Below, piece by piece: positions 22,425 through 33,773 of a stretch of DNA of 64,000 nucleotides. The DNA is from Daphnia carinata (taxonomy: Eukaryota; Arthropoda; Branchiopoda; Diplostraca; Daphniidae), in NCBI RefSeq assembly GCF_022539665.2, contig NC_081340.1:310001-374000 (forward strand), read 5' to 3'. The notes under the pieces are model-generated. The model saw only the letters and a list, made by a program, of their open reading frames with translations, was not told the origin of the DNA and ran no database searches. Both the position numbers and the translations under genes were made by a program. The stretch's first letter is position 1, and every line of letters begins with the position of its first letter.

Positions 22425-25400
22425 ACCTAAAAGAAAAAAAGGCCATCATCGCTAAGCTGAAAAGGTGCGTCAGATGCTTCAGTGCAAACCACGAAACTCT
22501 GAACTGCACCACAAACTACACTTGCAAACATTGCCAAGCCATTCATCACACGGCTCTCTGCGACAAAAAGCAGACACGTTTTGCGCACCAAACTGTTAAT
22601 GGCAACAGCGCCATCACAAATGTTACGGCGTCTGCTGCAAGCGCAAACACCCCAGGCAATCTCGTGGTGAAGACAGCTACAGTAAATGTAGTAGGCCCAA
22701 ATGGCAAACAAACAAGAGCCATTTTATTTATAGACGACGGCAGCCATAGATCTTGGGTCACAAGATCTATATCAAAATTGTTGGATCTCAAAGTGGTGGC
22801 AGTGGAAAACATCGGTACCAGAGTTTTCAAGCAACGAAAACCCAATCCAGTGGAGAAGACAAATTCAGTCGAGCTGACATTTAGGGGCACTTGGCATGGT
22901 GCCCCACTCGTCAAAATTACAGCACTAGAAACGGACTACATTGGAGACACTGGTCCATATGCCCACACAACATTCGCACAAAAATTGTGGCTGGACAACG
23001 AAAGAATGGCTGACGACAGGTTCGAGACAAACAGCCAGGAAAAAGATGTCGGGATTTTAATAGGAGTCGACCAGATGTTTGAAATCATCCCTAACGAAGC
23101 AGCTATCCAAAGCCCGTGTGGCCTAAGGGCCTACAACACAAAGCTTGGGCGGATGATAGTTGGACCTTCTAAAGAAAAAAATTCGAAAAAAGGCAAAGCA
23201 TTGATCCAGCAAATGCTGCAATGCAGTAGTTTCTCAGCCCAATCAGTAGCTTCATATGCAGCCGGCTGCCTTAATTCAAACTACACTTTTACAACTCTTC
23301 CAGAAGAAAAGGAGAAAACGCCGGATGTAAAGGAGAAAAAGGAATCTTCATCTCCCCACCCGACCTCTATAGAAGAAATTTCCATAGAGAACTCCATTAT
23401 TAAAAAAGAAAAAAAGAAGATTGTAAAAGAAGAATTAAAGCGGCAGACGGACTTTGACCTATCCTTGTTTTGGAAGCTAGAACACTTTGCCATTTTAGAC
23501 GATTGTGATGCAGTGGAGCCAGACGATCCTCTAGGCTCCTTTGGAGACAAAATCACCCGTCAAGAAGATGGGCGATACTGCACCCCAATCCCATGGAAAA
23601 CGGATAAGTGGAGGTTGGAGAAAAATTTCCTGATGGCTAAAGGAAGACTGGAGAGTCTTTTAAACAGACTCAAGAAAACGCCAGCGCTTCTATCGGCTTA
23701 CCACCAGGAGATCGAGCAACTCAGAGTCCAAAACTTCGTAGAAAAGGCAGACCTAAACTACGATGGACTCCACACTTATCTGCCACATCATCCTGTCATC
23801 CGACAGGATAAAACAACCACGAAAATCCGACCGGTCTTTGATGGAGCGGCTAAGTCCAAATTTGGACCAAGCCTCAACGACGTCCTAGAAACCGGTCCAA
23901 ACCTGAATCCTGACCTGCTAGCCGTTCTAATGCGATTCCGATTAAATCGGATCGCATGGATAGCAGATATTGAAAAAGCTTTTTTAAATATCGCCCTGCA
24001 TCCTGAAGACTCAGAAGCAGTACGATTCCTGTGGGTAACGGAACCAGAAACATCTGGCTCCCCTTTAGTTGCTTACAAATGGAAGCGAGTTCCATTTGGA
24101 CTCAGTTCCAGCCCATTCTTGCTTAGAGTTACCCTCAACAAGCATTTGGATGGAATGGAGCCACTGTACTCCACTACAGTAAAACAGCTAAAAGAGCAAA
24201 TTTACGTCGACGACTACCTAGGTGGCGCCGACAGCATTCCCACAGCCAAAAACAGGATTCAGGAAACAAAGGCCATCTTCCAGGAGGCTAAACTCAACAT
24301 GCGAAGCTGGGTGACAAACGACAAAACACTTCGCAAATTTCTCAGTGAGAAGGGGCTTATCAACCCCATTGTCAAAATCTTCACTCAGAAACTGGAAGAG
24401 GGCCAACCAAAGGTCCTAGGCATTCGGTGGGACACCGAATCCGACACATTCCAATTCGACCCCGCGCCCATCATTGAAGCCGCAACAGAATTGGGGGACC
24501 ATGTCACCAAAAGAAATATCCTACGGATATCGGCAAGAGTGTTTGATCCCATTGGGTTCTTAGCACCCACTACACTCCTGCTAAAAATCATCTACCAGAA
24601 GCTTTGGGAAACAGAAATTGACTGGGACGTCGAAGCGCCGCCGGAAATTGCACAAACATGGATAACTGCTATGACTGGGTTGAACGAGTTCGCCAAATTG
24701 AAAATCCCTCGCTGGATAGGCCACTCGAAAAGGGTCATACAATCAGCAGAAATTCACGTCTTCGGTGATGCTTCTGAGGCGGCGTATGGAGCCGTTGCTT
24801 ATGCAAGGCTCCAAACAAAAAACAACGAAACCAGCATTCACTTTCTAGCCAGTAAAACGAAAGTGGCACCTCTCCCAAAGAAAAAAGTTACCCTACCTCG
24901 ACTGGAGTTATTAGGCTCGCTTCTAGCCGCAAGGCTAGGAGAAAAACTGAAAAATTTTCTTCACACAGAGTCATGGCGAACCATATTTTGGACAGACTCT
25001 TTGGTAGCACTTGGGTGGATCAGAGGAGATCCTAACAGATGGAAACCATTTGTTAGGAACCAAGTGGAAGCTATCAGAAAGCTGTCTGGAGTGAGTTGGT
25101 GGCGGCACTGCCCGGGCATACACAATCCTGCGGATCTTGCCTCGCGGGGAGCGCCAGCGTCAGCGCTGGTACACTCCGAGCTATGGTGGAATGGTCCACC
25201 ATGGCTTAAAGAAGAAACAGAATGGCCGGATTCAACACCCGATGCAGGAGAAACAAGCATCCACGAAAAGATCGAAGCGGAAGCCAAAGGAAAAACCGTC
25301 ATCATGTCGGTGGCTACCGTGGAACCAGCTACCCCAATGGAATGGCAGCTGGAACGAATTCCATCATGGAATCGACTACTTCGACGAACCGCCTGGATGC

Positions 25401-27256
25401 TTAGGTTCCTCCACAAGAATCGCCCCATCAACAGAACGCAAATCAGAACTCCAATCAAGATAGGAGACGAAAAGGAAATACTGGTAGACCATCTGACAGT
25501 AGAGGAACTGACGAAGGCGGAGCTACTGATCTACAGGCAGCTCCAAAAAGAAGCATTTCCAAAGACGTTCCAAGACCTACAAGAGGGAAGGCAACCACAC
25601 CACAAGGAGAAAATTGCCAAACTCCGACCCGTGTGGGATGAAAGAGACAAGCTGATCAGAGTGACCGGAAGGGTCGAATTGGCACTAAGAGACAGGGACA
25701 TTGAACCTGCCATACTGCTGCCCACTCACCACCCAGTCGTCAAATTGCTCATCGCAGATAGGCACGTCTCACTTAAACACGCCGGAGTGAAAACTACCCT
25801 CTCCGATCTAAGGGAACGTTTTTGGATTATCAAAGGGCGTCAGCAGACCAAATCTGTTTGGCATGCCTGCGTCAAGTGCCAACGGCTAACTTCACCACCA
25901 TTTACTGAAGTAGCTGCACCTCTACCACTGAATCGCTTGAAACAAGCGAAAGCCTTCGAAATCACGGGTGTGGATTTCGCAGGGCCATTGTATTACAAAC
26001 ACCCAATATCACGTAAGAAACGCAAGCAAGCGGAACTTACGACCTCCGTGGATCCCCCACAAACGGATGATCCAAGTGTGGAGACTCCAGCCGAGCCTCC
26101 AGCCATGGAACAAACGGAGGAAAAAGAAAACCTCCAACCGGACGACTCAGGCAAGAAGAAAAAGGGTACAATCAAGCAACCCAAAAGTTATGCCTGCCTA
26201 TTCACCTGTGCGGTGACTAGGGCCGTCCACCTGGAGTTGACTAAAACCATGTCAGCACGTGACTTTCTCCTAGCCTTCAGAAGATTTTCAGCTAGGAGAG
26301 GTAACGTGTCTGTCATGTATTCGGATAACGCACAAACATTTAGGTGCGTTTCCAAACACTTAAAGGTCTTGAGATCCGATCCAGCGATCCATGACCTCCT
26401 AGCCATGCGAAAAACCGAGTGGATCTTCTCCGCCAGCCTAGCCCCATGGTGGGGAGGCTTCTGGGAACGCATGGTTAGGACAATGAAAGACCTACTACGG
26501 CGTTCCAATGGCCGTGCGTGTCTAGAATACGACGAGTTGGAAGTCAGTTTGATCGAGACAGAAAGCGTAGTGAACGCAAGGCCACTCACCTACGTGGCAG
26601 AGGGGAGTGATGATCCACTTCCCATCACTCCGAACCAATTTCTGAACAACAGACGATCTAATTGCACTCCGCCGGAGCCAGCAATTAACCTACTGACTCC
26701 CGACCCAACCAACGCACGACTCATTGAAATGGACCGCCTACGCAGAGACTACGTCAAGGACACTTGCGAGCGATTCGTGAATGACTACTTGCTCCAAGTA
26801 GACAATTTTCACTGCAAAGGAGGGCCTGGACGCAAGATCCGAGTAGGCGAAGTTGTCATCATCCACGATGACAACACGAAACGACTTATGTGGACCGTCG
26901 GCGTAGTGAAGGAGCTGATTTCCAGCCGAGACGGGCTGATTCGATCGGTGACAGTCAAGACCCCTAACGGGAACTTGATTAACCGAGCGATTCAGTCCCT
27001 ACACCCCCTGGAATTACGCGAGGACCAGCCCGACGACGTTGAAGTACTACCCGCGCCGGAAATGGAGCCGGAAGAAGACACAACTCCATCCGTGTCAGCC
27101 GCCAGCCCGGTCGAAGAGAGCGAGCCGTGGAGCACGGGCTCTGGTGGGGAGTGTGTTGGGAATATATTAGATTCCCAACAGCAGACGACGCGGTCTGGAC
27201 GCCGCACGAGGCTGCCCAGCCGTTTTAGCACTTTTGAATTGGGTGGTCCTCGATAG
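22196..27256 (+). CDS. pol: BEL/Pao Pol polyprotein with Gag zinc knuckles
   Basis: 1686 codons from the first ATG, which is not the likely true start; the frame is open from 22175 and should continue Gag. In order: CCHC-type knuckles at residues 63-125 (CIFCGEVHYPTVC, CVRCFSANHETLNC, CKHCQAIHHTALC); aspartic protease near 178 with FIDDGSHRS, where DDG replaces the usual DSG/DTG; reverse transcriptase with YVDD near 669; RNase H with FGDASEAAYG near 855 and WTDSLVALGW; integrase zinc domain (HH..CVKC) near 1190-1225, then catalytic D near 1260, D near 1375 (SDNAQTF) and E near 1423 (WWGGFWERM). It replicates and integrates the element. The last 34 codons lie inside the 3' LTR. No internal stop is present. 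Confidence 0.95.
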   Translation: MEIGNHKNATTVNIAKSSETNTRCHSITAPHTSKNPRQFVPPSNTPFRRQDNFIMRECTRPCIFCGEVHYPTVCPVNLKEKKAIIAKLKRCVRCFSANHETLNCTTNYTCKHCQAIHHTALCDKKQTRFAHQTVNGNSAITNVTASAASANTPGNLVVKTATVNVVGPNGKQTRAILFIDDGSHRSWVTRSISKLLDLKVVAVENIGTRVFKQRKPNPVEKTNSVELTFRGTWHGAPLVKITALETDYIGDTGPYAHTTFAQKLWLDNERMADDRFETNSQEKDVGILIGVDQMFEIIPNEAAIQSPCGLRAYNTKLGRMIVGPSKEKNSKKGKALIQQMLQCSSFSAQSVASYAAGCLNSNYTFTTLPEEKEKTPDVKEKKESSSPHPTSIEEISIENSIIKKEKKKIVKEELKRQTDFDLSLFWKLEHFAILDDCDAVEPDDPLGSFGDKITRQEDGRYCTPIPWKTDKWRLEKNFLMAKGRLESLLNRLKKTPALLSAYHQEIEQLRVQNFVEKADLNYDGLHTYLPHHPVIRQDKTTTKIRPVFDGAAKSKFGPSLNDVLETGPNLNPDLLAVLMRFRLNRIAWIADIEKAFLNIALHPEDSEAVRFLWVTEPETSGSPLVAYKWKRVPFGLSSSPFLLRVTLNKHLDGMEPLYSTTVKQLKEQIYVDDYLGGADSIPTAKNRIQETKAIFQEAKLNMRSWVTNDKTLRKFLSEKGLINPIVKIFTQKLEEGQPKVLGIRWDTESDTFQFDPAPIIEAATELGDHVTKRNILRISARVFDPIGFLAPTTLLLKIIYQKLWETEIDWDVEAPPEIAQTWITAMTGLNEFAKLKIPRWIGHSKRVIQSAEIHVFGDASEAAYGAVAYARLQTKNNETSIHFLASKTKVAPLPKKKVTLPRLELLGSLLAARLGEKLKNFLHTESWRTIFWTDSLVALGWIRGDPNRWKPFVRNQVEAIRKLSGVSWWRHCPGIHNPADLASRGAPASALVHSELWWNGPPWLKEETEWPDSTPDAGETSIHEKIEAEAKGKTVIMSVATVEPATPMEWQLERIPSWNRLLRRTAWMLRFLHKNRPINRTQIRTPIKIGDEKEILVDHLTVEELTKAELLIYRQLQKEAFPKTFQDLQEGRQPHHKEKIAKLRPVWDERDKLIRVTGRVELALRDRDIEPAILLPTHHPVVKLLIADRHVSLKHAGVKTTLSDLRERFWIIKGRQQTKSVWHACVKCQRLTSPPFTEVAAPLPLNRLKQAKAFEITGVDFAGPLYYKHPISRKKRKQAELTTSVDPPQTDDPSVETPAEPPAMEQTEEKENLQPDDSGKKKKGTIKQPKSYACLFTCAVTRAVHLELTKTMSARDFLLAFRRFSARRGNVSVMYSDNAQTFRCVSKHLKVLRSDPAIHDLLAMRKTEWIFSASLAPWWGGFWERMVRTMKDLLRRSNGRACLEYDELEVSLIETESVVNARPLTYVAEGSDDPLPITPNQFLNNRRSNCTPPEPAINLLTPDPTNARLIEMDRLRRDYVKDTCERFVNDYLLQVDNFHCKGGPGRKIRVGEVVIIHDDNTKRLMWTVGVVKELISSRDGLIRSVTVKTPNGNLINRAIQSLHPLELREDQPDDVEVLPAPEMEPEEDTTPSVSAASPVEESEPWSTGSGGECVGNILDSQQQTTRSGRRTRLPSRFSTFELGGPR
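27143..27151 (+). promoter_or_regulatory. BEL polypurine tract
   Basis: GGTGGGGAG directly before the 3' LTR, the expected plus-strand primer site. It overlaps the pol reading frame. Confidence 0.6.
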
Positions 27257-27459
27257 AGGGCCACCATTGTACATTCCTTGTATGTAAGCCCCGCCCTAGG
27301 CCTATTGGCCGTCTCGGAAGAGAGGGCAAGGGGCAGTCAGTCAGAAAATACACTCGCTACCGTGCACAACAAGCTGAACCAGTGTTCCCGTGTTCATCTT
27401 CAAAACATCTTCAATTTATCAAAGGTAAAAATCAGACACGGGCTGATTATTTCCCTTCA
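27154..27459 (+). repeat. BEL 3' LTR
   Basis: 306 bp, TG...CA. It opens with a 10-bp inverted repeat around a 7-nt loop (TGTTGGGAAT, ATATTAG, ATTCCCAACA). The start at 27154 is chosen because that palindrome begins there; 27152 is possible. The stop codon of pol is inside it. It is followed directly by atgctgttggcat, the last 13 nt of a 5S gene. Confidence 0.93.
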
Positions 27460-27472
27460 ATGCTGTTGGCAT
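27460..27472 (+). pseudogene. 5S rRNA 3' remnant (13 nt) at the BEL insertion
   Basis: atgctgttggcat equals 5S nt 108-120, followed by the normal terminator and spacer. It marks the target of the BEL insertion: the 3' end of a 5S gene. Confidence 0.88.
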
Positions 27473-27816
27473 CAAAACTTTTATATCCACCTAGCCGTTT
27501 TTGGATGAATCACAGGGAAGTACGAACCATCTCGCGGTAAATTCTAGTATTTTCTAAAACGCCACCTAGTGGTCAGTTTTTAAATTTCATCTTCTATAAA
27601 CTAAAGGTATTTTAAAACGAAATACAAAAAGAATGGTGCATTTCCGTGAGAAAAGTGACCTTTTTAAAGAAAGTGAATTTTATTTGTTTGCATTTTTGTG
27701 GTTGACCGAACGCGATGGTTACCAGTCCAATATCCTTAACTATATAAATCAATTGTACTTGTGCTGGTTTTAATGGACATTACTGGAGTGTATTCATTTT
27801 ATTTTGGAACTGAATT

Positions 27817-27936
27817 GTCAACGGCCATACCACGTAGAACAAACCTTGTCTCGTCAGCTCCAGGAAGTTAAGCTACGTCGGGTTCCGTTAGTACCTAGAT
27901 GGGTGACCGCTTGGGAATACGGGATGCTGTTGGCAT
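27817..27936 (+). rRNA. 5S rRNA, unit lacking normal 3' spacer
   Basis: Intact 120-nt gene, but the downstream spacer is deleted from caaaac to the ..cagt.. of the CTCF-like site, so the T4 stop is gone and a T8 run 11 nt past the gene would have to replace it. 369 nt to next. Confidence 0.93.
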
Positions 27937-28185
27937 CAAAACAGTGGTTTTTTTTCATCTTCTATAACTAAAGGGTTTTTTAAAACGAGAACACTAAAGG
28001 TATGGTACATTTCTGTGAGAAAAGTGACCTCTTTAAAGAAAGTGAATTTTATTTGTTTGCATTTTTGTGGTTGACCGAACGCGATGGTTACCAGTCCAAT
28101 ATCCTTAACTATATAAATCAATTGTACTTGTGCTGGTTTTAATGGACATTACTGGAGTGTATTCATTTTATTTTGGAACTGAATT

Positions 28186-28305
28186 GTCAACGGCCATACC
28201 ACGTAGAACAAACCTTGTCTCGTCAGCTCCAGGAAGTTAAGCTACGTCGGGTTCCGTTAGTACCTAGATGGGTGACCGCTTGGGAATACGGGATGCTGTT
28301 GGCAT
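28186..28305 (+). rRNA. 5S rRNA
   Basis: Reference-type 120-nt copy; 466 nt to next. Confidence 0.95.
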
Positions 28306-28651
28306 CAAAACTTTTATATCCACCTAGCCGTTTTTGGATGAATCACAGGGAAGTACGAACCATCTCGCGGTAAATTCTAGTATTTTCTAAAACGCCACCT
28401 AGTGGTCAGTTTTGAAATTTCATCTCCTTCCAACTAAAGGGTTTTTTAAAACGAGAACACAAAAGGTATGGTACATTTCTGTGAGAAAAGTGACCTCTTT
28501 AAAGAAAGTGAATTTTATTTGTTTGCATTTTTGTGGTTGACCGAACGCGATGGTTACCAGTCCAATATCCTTAACTATATAAATCAATTGTACTTGTGCT
28601 GGTTTTAATGGACATTACTGGAGTGTATTCATTTTATTTTGGAACTGAATT

Positions 28652-28771
28652 GTCAACGGCCATACCACGTAGAACAAACCTTGTCTCGTCAGCTCCAGGA
28701 AGTTAAGCTACGTCGGGTTCCGTTAGTACCTAGATGGGTGACCGCTTGGGAATACGGGATGCTGTTGGCAT
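28652..28771 (+). rRNA. 5S rRNA
   Basis: Reference-type 120-nt copy; 466 nt to next. Confidence 0.95.
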
Positions 28772-29117
28772 CAAAACTTTTATATCCACCTAGCCGTTTT
28801 TGGATGAATCACAGGGAAGTACGAACCATCTCGCGGTAAATTCTAGTATTTTCTAAAACGCCACCTAGTGGTCAGTTTTGAAATTTCATCTCCTTCCAAC
28901 TAAAGGGTTTTTTAAAACGAGAACACAAAAGGTATGGTACATTTCTGTGAGAAAAGTGACCTCTTTAAAGAAAGTGAATTTTATTTGTTTGCATTTTTGT
29001 GGTTGACCGAACGCGATGGTTACCAGTCCAATATCCTTAACTATATAAATCAATTGTACTTGTGCTGGTTTTAATGGACATTACTGGAGTGTATTCATTT
29101 TATTTTGGAACTGAATT

Positions 29118-29237
29118 GTCAACGGCCATACCACGTAGAACAAACCTTGTCTCGTCAGCTCCAGGAAGTTAAGCTACGTCGGGTTCCGTTAGTACCTAGA
29201 TGGGTGACCGCTTGGGAATACGGGATGCTGTTGGCAT
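29118..29237 (+). rRNA. 5S rRNA
   Basis: Reference-type 120-nt copy; followed by a subtype 1 spacer, 464 nt to next. Confidence 0.95.
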
Positions 29238-29581
29238 CAAAACTTTTATATCCACCTAGCCGTTTTTGGATGAATCACAGGGAAGTACGAACCATCTCGC
29301 GGTAAATTCTAGTATTTTCTAAAACGCCACCTAGTGGTCAGTTTTTAAATTTCATCTTCTATAAACTAAAGGTATTTGAAAACGAAATACAAAAAGAATG
29401 GTGCATTTCCGTGAGAAAAGTGACCTCTTTAAAGAAAGTGAATTTTATTTGTTTGCATTTTTGTGGTTGACCGAACGCGATGGTTACCAGTCCAATATCC
29501 TTAACTATATAAATCAATTGTACTTGTGCTGGTTTTAATGGACATTACTGGAGTGTATTCATTTTATTTTGGAACTGAATT

Positions 29582-29701
29582 GTCAACGGCCATACCACGT
29601 AGAACAAACCTTGTCTCGTCAGCTCCAGGAAGTTAAGCTACGTCGGGTTCCGTTAGTACCTAGATGGGTGACCGCTTGGGAATACGGGATGCTGTTGGCA
29701 T
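29582..29701 (+). rRNA. 5S rRNA
   Basis: Reference-type 120-nt copy; 465 nt to next. Confidence 0.95.
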
Positions 29702-30046
29702 CAAAACTTTTATATCCACCTAGCCGTTTTTGGATGAATCACAGGGAAGTACGAACCATCTCGCGGTAAATTCTAGTATTTTCTAAAACGCCACCTAGTG
29801 GTCAGTTTTGAAATTTCATCTCCTTCCAACTAAAGGGTTTTTAAAACGAGAACACAAAAGGTATGGTACATTTCTGTGAGAAAAGTGACCTCTTTAAAGA
29901 AAGTGAATTTTATTTGTTTGCATTTTTGTGGTTGACCGAACGCGATGGTTACCAGTCCAATATCCTTAACTATATAAATCAATTGTACTTGTGCTGGTTT
30001 TAATGGACATTACTGGAGTGTATTCATTTTATTTTGGAACTGAATT

Positions 30047-30166
30047 GTCAACGGCCATACCACGTAGAACAAACCTTGTCTCGTCAGCTCCAGGAAGTTA
30101 AGCTACGTCGGGTTCCGTTAGTACCTAGATGGGTGACCGCTTGGGAATACGGGATGCTGTTGGCAT
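30047..30166 (+). rRNA. 5S rRNA
   Basis: Reference-type 120-nt copy; 466 nt to next. Confidence 0.95.
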
Positions 30167-30512
30167 CAAAACTTTTATATCCACCTAGCCGTTTTTGGAT
30201 GAATCACAGGGAAGTACGAACCATCTCGCGGTAAATTCTAGTATTTTCTAAAACGCCACCTAGTGGTCAGTTTTGAAATTTCATCTCCTTCCAACTAAAG
30301 GGTTTTTTAAAACGAGAACACAAAAGGTATGGTACATTTCTGTGAGAAAAGTGACCTCTTTAAAGAAAGTGAATTTTATTTGTTTGCATTTTTGTGGTTG
30401 ACCGAACGCGATGGTTACCAGTCCAATATCCTTAACTATATAAATCAATTGTACTTGTGCTGGTTTTAATGGACATTACTGGAGTGTATTCATTTTATTT
30501 TGGAACTGAATT

Positions 30513-30632
30513 GTCAACGGCCATACCACGTAGAACAAACCTTGTCTCGTCAGCTCCAGGAAGTTAAGCTACGTCGGGTTCCGTTAGTACCTAGATGGGT
30601 GACCGCTTGGGAATACGGGATGCTGTTGGCAT
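30513..30632 (+). rRNA. 5S rRNA
   Basis: Reference-type 120-nt copy; 466 nt to next. Confidence 0.95.
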
Positions 30633-30978
30633 CAAAACTTTTATATCCACCTAGCCGTTTTTGGATGAATCACAGGGAAGTACGAACCATCTCGCGGTAA
30701 ATTCTAGTATTTTCTAAAACGCCACCTAGTGGTCAGTTTTGAAATTTCATCTCCTTCCAACTAAAGGGTTTTTTAAAACGAGAACACAAAAGGTATGGTA
30801 CATTTCTGTGAGAAAAGTGACCTCTTTAAAGAAAGTGAATTTTATTTGTTTGCATTTTTGTGGTTGACCGAACGCGATGGTTACCAGTCCAATATCCTTA
30901 ACTATATAAATCAATTGTACTTGTGCTGGTTTTAATGGACATTACTGGAGTGTATTCATTTTATTTTGGAACTGAATT

Positions 30979-31098
30979 GTCAACGGCCATACCACGTAGA
31001 ACAAACCTTGTCTCGTCAGCTCCAGGAAGTTAAGCTACGTCGGGTTCCGTTAGTACCTAGATGGGTGACCGCTTGGGAATACGGGATGCTGTTGGCAT
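30979..31098 (+). rRNA. 5S rRNA
   Basis: Reference-type 120-nt copy; followed by a subtype 1 spacer. Confidence 0.95.
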
Positions 31099-31443
31099 CA
31101 AAACTTTTATATCCACCTAGCCGTTTTTGGATGAATCACAGGGAAGTACGAACCATCTCGCGGTAAATTCTAGTATTTTCTAAAACGCCACCTAGTGGTC
31201 AGTTTTTAAATTTCATCTTCTATAAACTAAAGGTATTTGAAAACGAAATACAAAAAGAATGGTGCATTTCCGTGAGAAAAGTGACCTCTTTAAAGAAAGT
31301 GAATTTTATTTGTTTGCATTTTTGTGGTTGACCGAACGCGATGGTTACCAGTCCAATATCCTTAACTATATAAATCAATTGTACTTGTGCTGGTTTTAAA
31401 TGGACATTACTGGAGTGTATTCATTTTATTTTGGAACTGAATT

Positions 31444-31563
31444 GTCAACGGCCATACCACGTAGAACAAACCTTGTCTCGTCAGCTCCAGGAAGTTAAGC
31501 TACGTCGGGTTCCGTTAGTACCTAGATGGGTGACCGCTTGGGAATACGGGATGCTGTTGGCAT
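31444..31563 (+). rRNA. 5S rRNA
   Basis: Reference-type 120-nt copy; followed by a subtype 1 spacer, 464 nt to next. Confidence 0.95.
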
Positions 31564-31907
31564 CAAAACTTTTATATCCACCTAGCCGTTTTTGGATGAA
31601 TCACAGGGAAGTACGAACCATCTCGCGGTAAATTCTAGTATTTTCTAAAACGCCACCTAGTGGTCAGTTTTTAAATTTCATCTTCTATAAACTAAAGGTA
31701 TTTGAAAACGAAATACAAAAAGAATGGTGCATTTCCGTGAGAAAAGTGACCTCTTTAAAGAAAGTGAATTTTATTTGTTTGCATTTTTGTGGTTGACCGA
31801 ACGCGATGGTTACCAGTCCAATATCCTTAACTATATAAATCAATTGTACTTGTGCTGGTTTTAATGGACATTACTGGAGTGTATTCATTTTATTTTGGTA
31901 CTGAATT

Positions 31908-32027
31908 GTCAACGGCCATACCACGTAGAACAAACCTTGTCTCGTCAGCTCCAGGAAGTTAAGCTACGTCGGGTTCCGTTAGTACCTAGATGGGTGACCG
32001 CTTGGGAATACGGGATGCTGTTGGCAT
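31908..32027 (+). rRNA. 5S rRNA
   Basis: Reference-type gene; one substitution (ggtactg) just upstream of the start. 466 nt to next. Confidence 0.95.
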
Positions 32028-32373
32028 CAAAACTTTTATATCCACCTAGCCGTTTTTGGATGAATCACAGGGAAGTACGAACCATCTCGCGGTAAATTCT
32101 AGTATTTTCTAAAACGCCACCTAGTGGTCAGTTTTGAAATTTCATCTCCTTCCAACTAAAGGGTTTTTTAAAACGAGAACACAAAAGGTATGGTACATTT
32201 CTGTGAGAAAAGTGACCTCTTTAAAGAAAGTGAATTTTATTTGTTTGCATTTTTGTGGTTGACCGAACGCGATGGTTACCAGTCCAATATCCTTAACTAT
32301 ATAAATCAATTGTACTTGTGCTGGTTTTAATGGACATTACTGGAGTGTATTCATTTTATTTTGGAACTGAATT

Positions 32374-32495
32374 GTCAACGGCCATACCACGTAGAGAACA
32401 AACCTTGTCTCGTCAGCTCCAGGAAGTTAAGCTACGTCGGGTTCCGTTAGTACCTAGATGGGTGACCGCTTGGGAATACGGGATGCTGTTGGCAT
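32374..32495 (+). rRNA. 5S rRNA variant with 2-nt insertion
   Basis: 122 nt: GA is duplicated in the loop after helix II (cgtagagaac). The control boxes and terminator are intact; function is uncertain. Confidence 0.85.
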
Positions 32496-32841
32496 CAAAA
32501 CTTTTATATCCACCTAGCCGTTTTTGGATGAATCACAGGGAAGTACGAACCATCTCGCGGTAAATTCTAGTATTTTCTAAAACGCCACCTAGTGGTCAGT
32601 TTTGAAATTTCATCTCCTTCCAACTAAAGGGTTTTTTAAAACGAGAACACAAAAGGTATGGTACATTTCTGTGAGAAAAGTGACCTCTTTAAAGAAAGTG
32701 AATTTTATTTGTTTGCATTTTTGTGGTTGACCGAACGCGATGGTTACCAGTCCAATATCCTTAACTATATAAATCAATTGTACTTGTGCTGGTTTTAATG
32801 GACATTACTGGAGTGTATTCATTTTATTTTGGAACTGAATT

Positions 32842-32961
32842 GTCAACGGCCATACCACGTAGAACAAACCTTGTCTCGTCAGCTCCAGGAAGTTAAGCTA
32901 CGTCGGGTTCCGTTAGTACCTAGATGGGTGACCGCTTGGGAATACGGGATGCTGTTGGCAT
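32842..32961 (+). rRNA. 5S rRNA
   Basis: Reference-type 120-nt copy; 466 nt to next. Confidence 0.95.
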
Positions 32962-33307
32962 CAAAACTTTTATATCCACCTAGCCGTTTTTGGATGAATC
33001 ACAGGGAAGTACGAACCATCTCGCGGTAAATTCTAGTATTTTCTAAAACGCCACCTAGTGGTCAGTTTTGAAATTTCATCTCCTTCCAACTAAAGGGTTT
33101 TTTAAAACGAGAACACAAAAGGTATGGTACATTTCTGTGAGAAAAGTGACCTCTTTAAAGAAAGTGAATTTTATTTGTTTGCATTTTTGTGGTTGACCGA
33201 ACGCGATGGTTACCAGTCCAATATCCTTAACTATATAAATCAATTGTACTTGTGCTGGTTTTAATGGACATTACTGGAGTGTATTCATTTTATTTTGGAA
33301 CTGAATT

Positions 33308-33427
33308 GTCAACGGCCATACCACGTAGAACAAACCTTGTCTCGTCAGCTCCAGGAAGTTAAGCTACGTCGGGTTCCGTTAGTACCTAGATGGGTGACCG
33401 CTTGGGAATACGGGATGCTGTTGGCAT
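33308..33427 (+). rRNA. 5S rRNA
   Basis: Reference-type 120-nt copy; 466 nt to next. Confidence 0.95.
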
Positions 33428-33773
33428 CAAAACTTTTATATCCACCTAGCCGTTTTTGGATGAATCACAGGGAAGTACGAACCATCTCGCGGTAAATTCT
33501 AGTATTTTCTAAAACGCCACCTAGTGGTCAGTTTTGAAATTTCATCTCCTTCCAACTAAAGGGTTTTTTAAAACGAGAACACAAAAGGTATGGTACATTT
33601 CTGTGAGAAAAGTGACCTCTTTAAAGAAAGTGAATTTTATTTGTTTGCATTTTTGTGGTTGACCGAACGCGATGGTTACCAGTCCAATATCCTTAACTAT
33701 ATAAATCAATTGTACTTGTGCTGGTTTTAATGGACATTACTGGAGTGTATTCATTTTATTTTGGAACTGAATT

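Larger units (their letters stand above)
18213..27459 (+). mobile_element. BEL/Pao LTR retrotransposon
   Basis: A 9.2-kb element on the plus strand: 5' LTR, primer binding site, 2.6-kb leader, gag, pol (zinc knuckles, protease, RT, RNase H, integrase), polypurine tract and 3' LTR. The DUF1759-type gag, the YVDD RT and the domain order put it in BEL/Pao. The LTRs differ at one position (18271-18280 region, T versus C) over the 297 bp they share, so insertion is recent. It sits in the 3' end of a 5S gene. The left junction has lost most of that gene and about 9 bp of the LTR, and no target duplication is visible. gag and pol are in different frames. Confidence 0.95.

Noticed and set aside
21135-26589. 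Numerous antisense frames over BEL gag and pol
   Set aside because: Shadows of the long sense frames; no recognisable domains.
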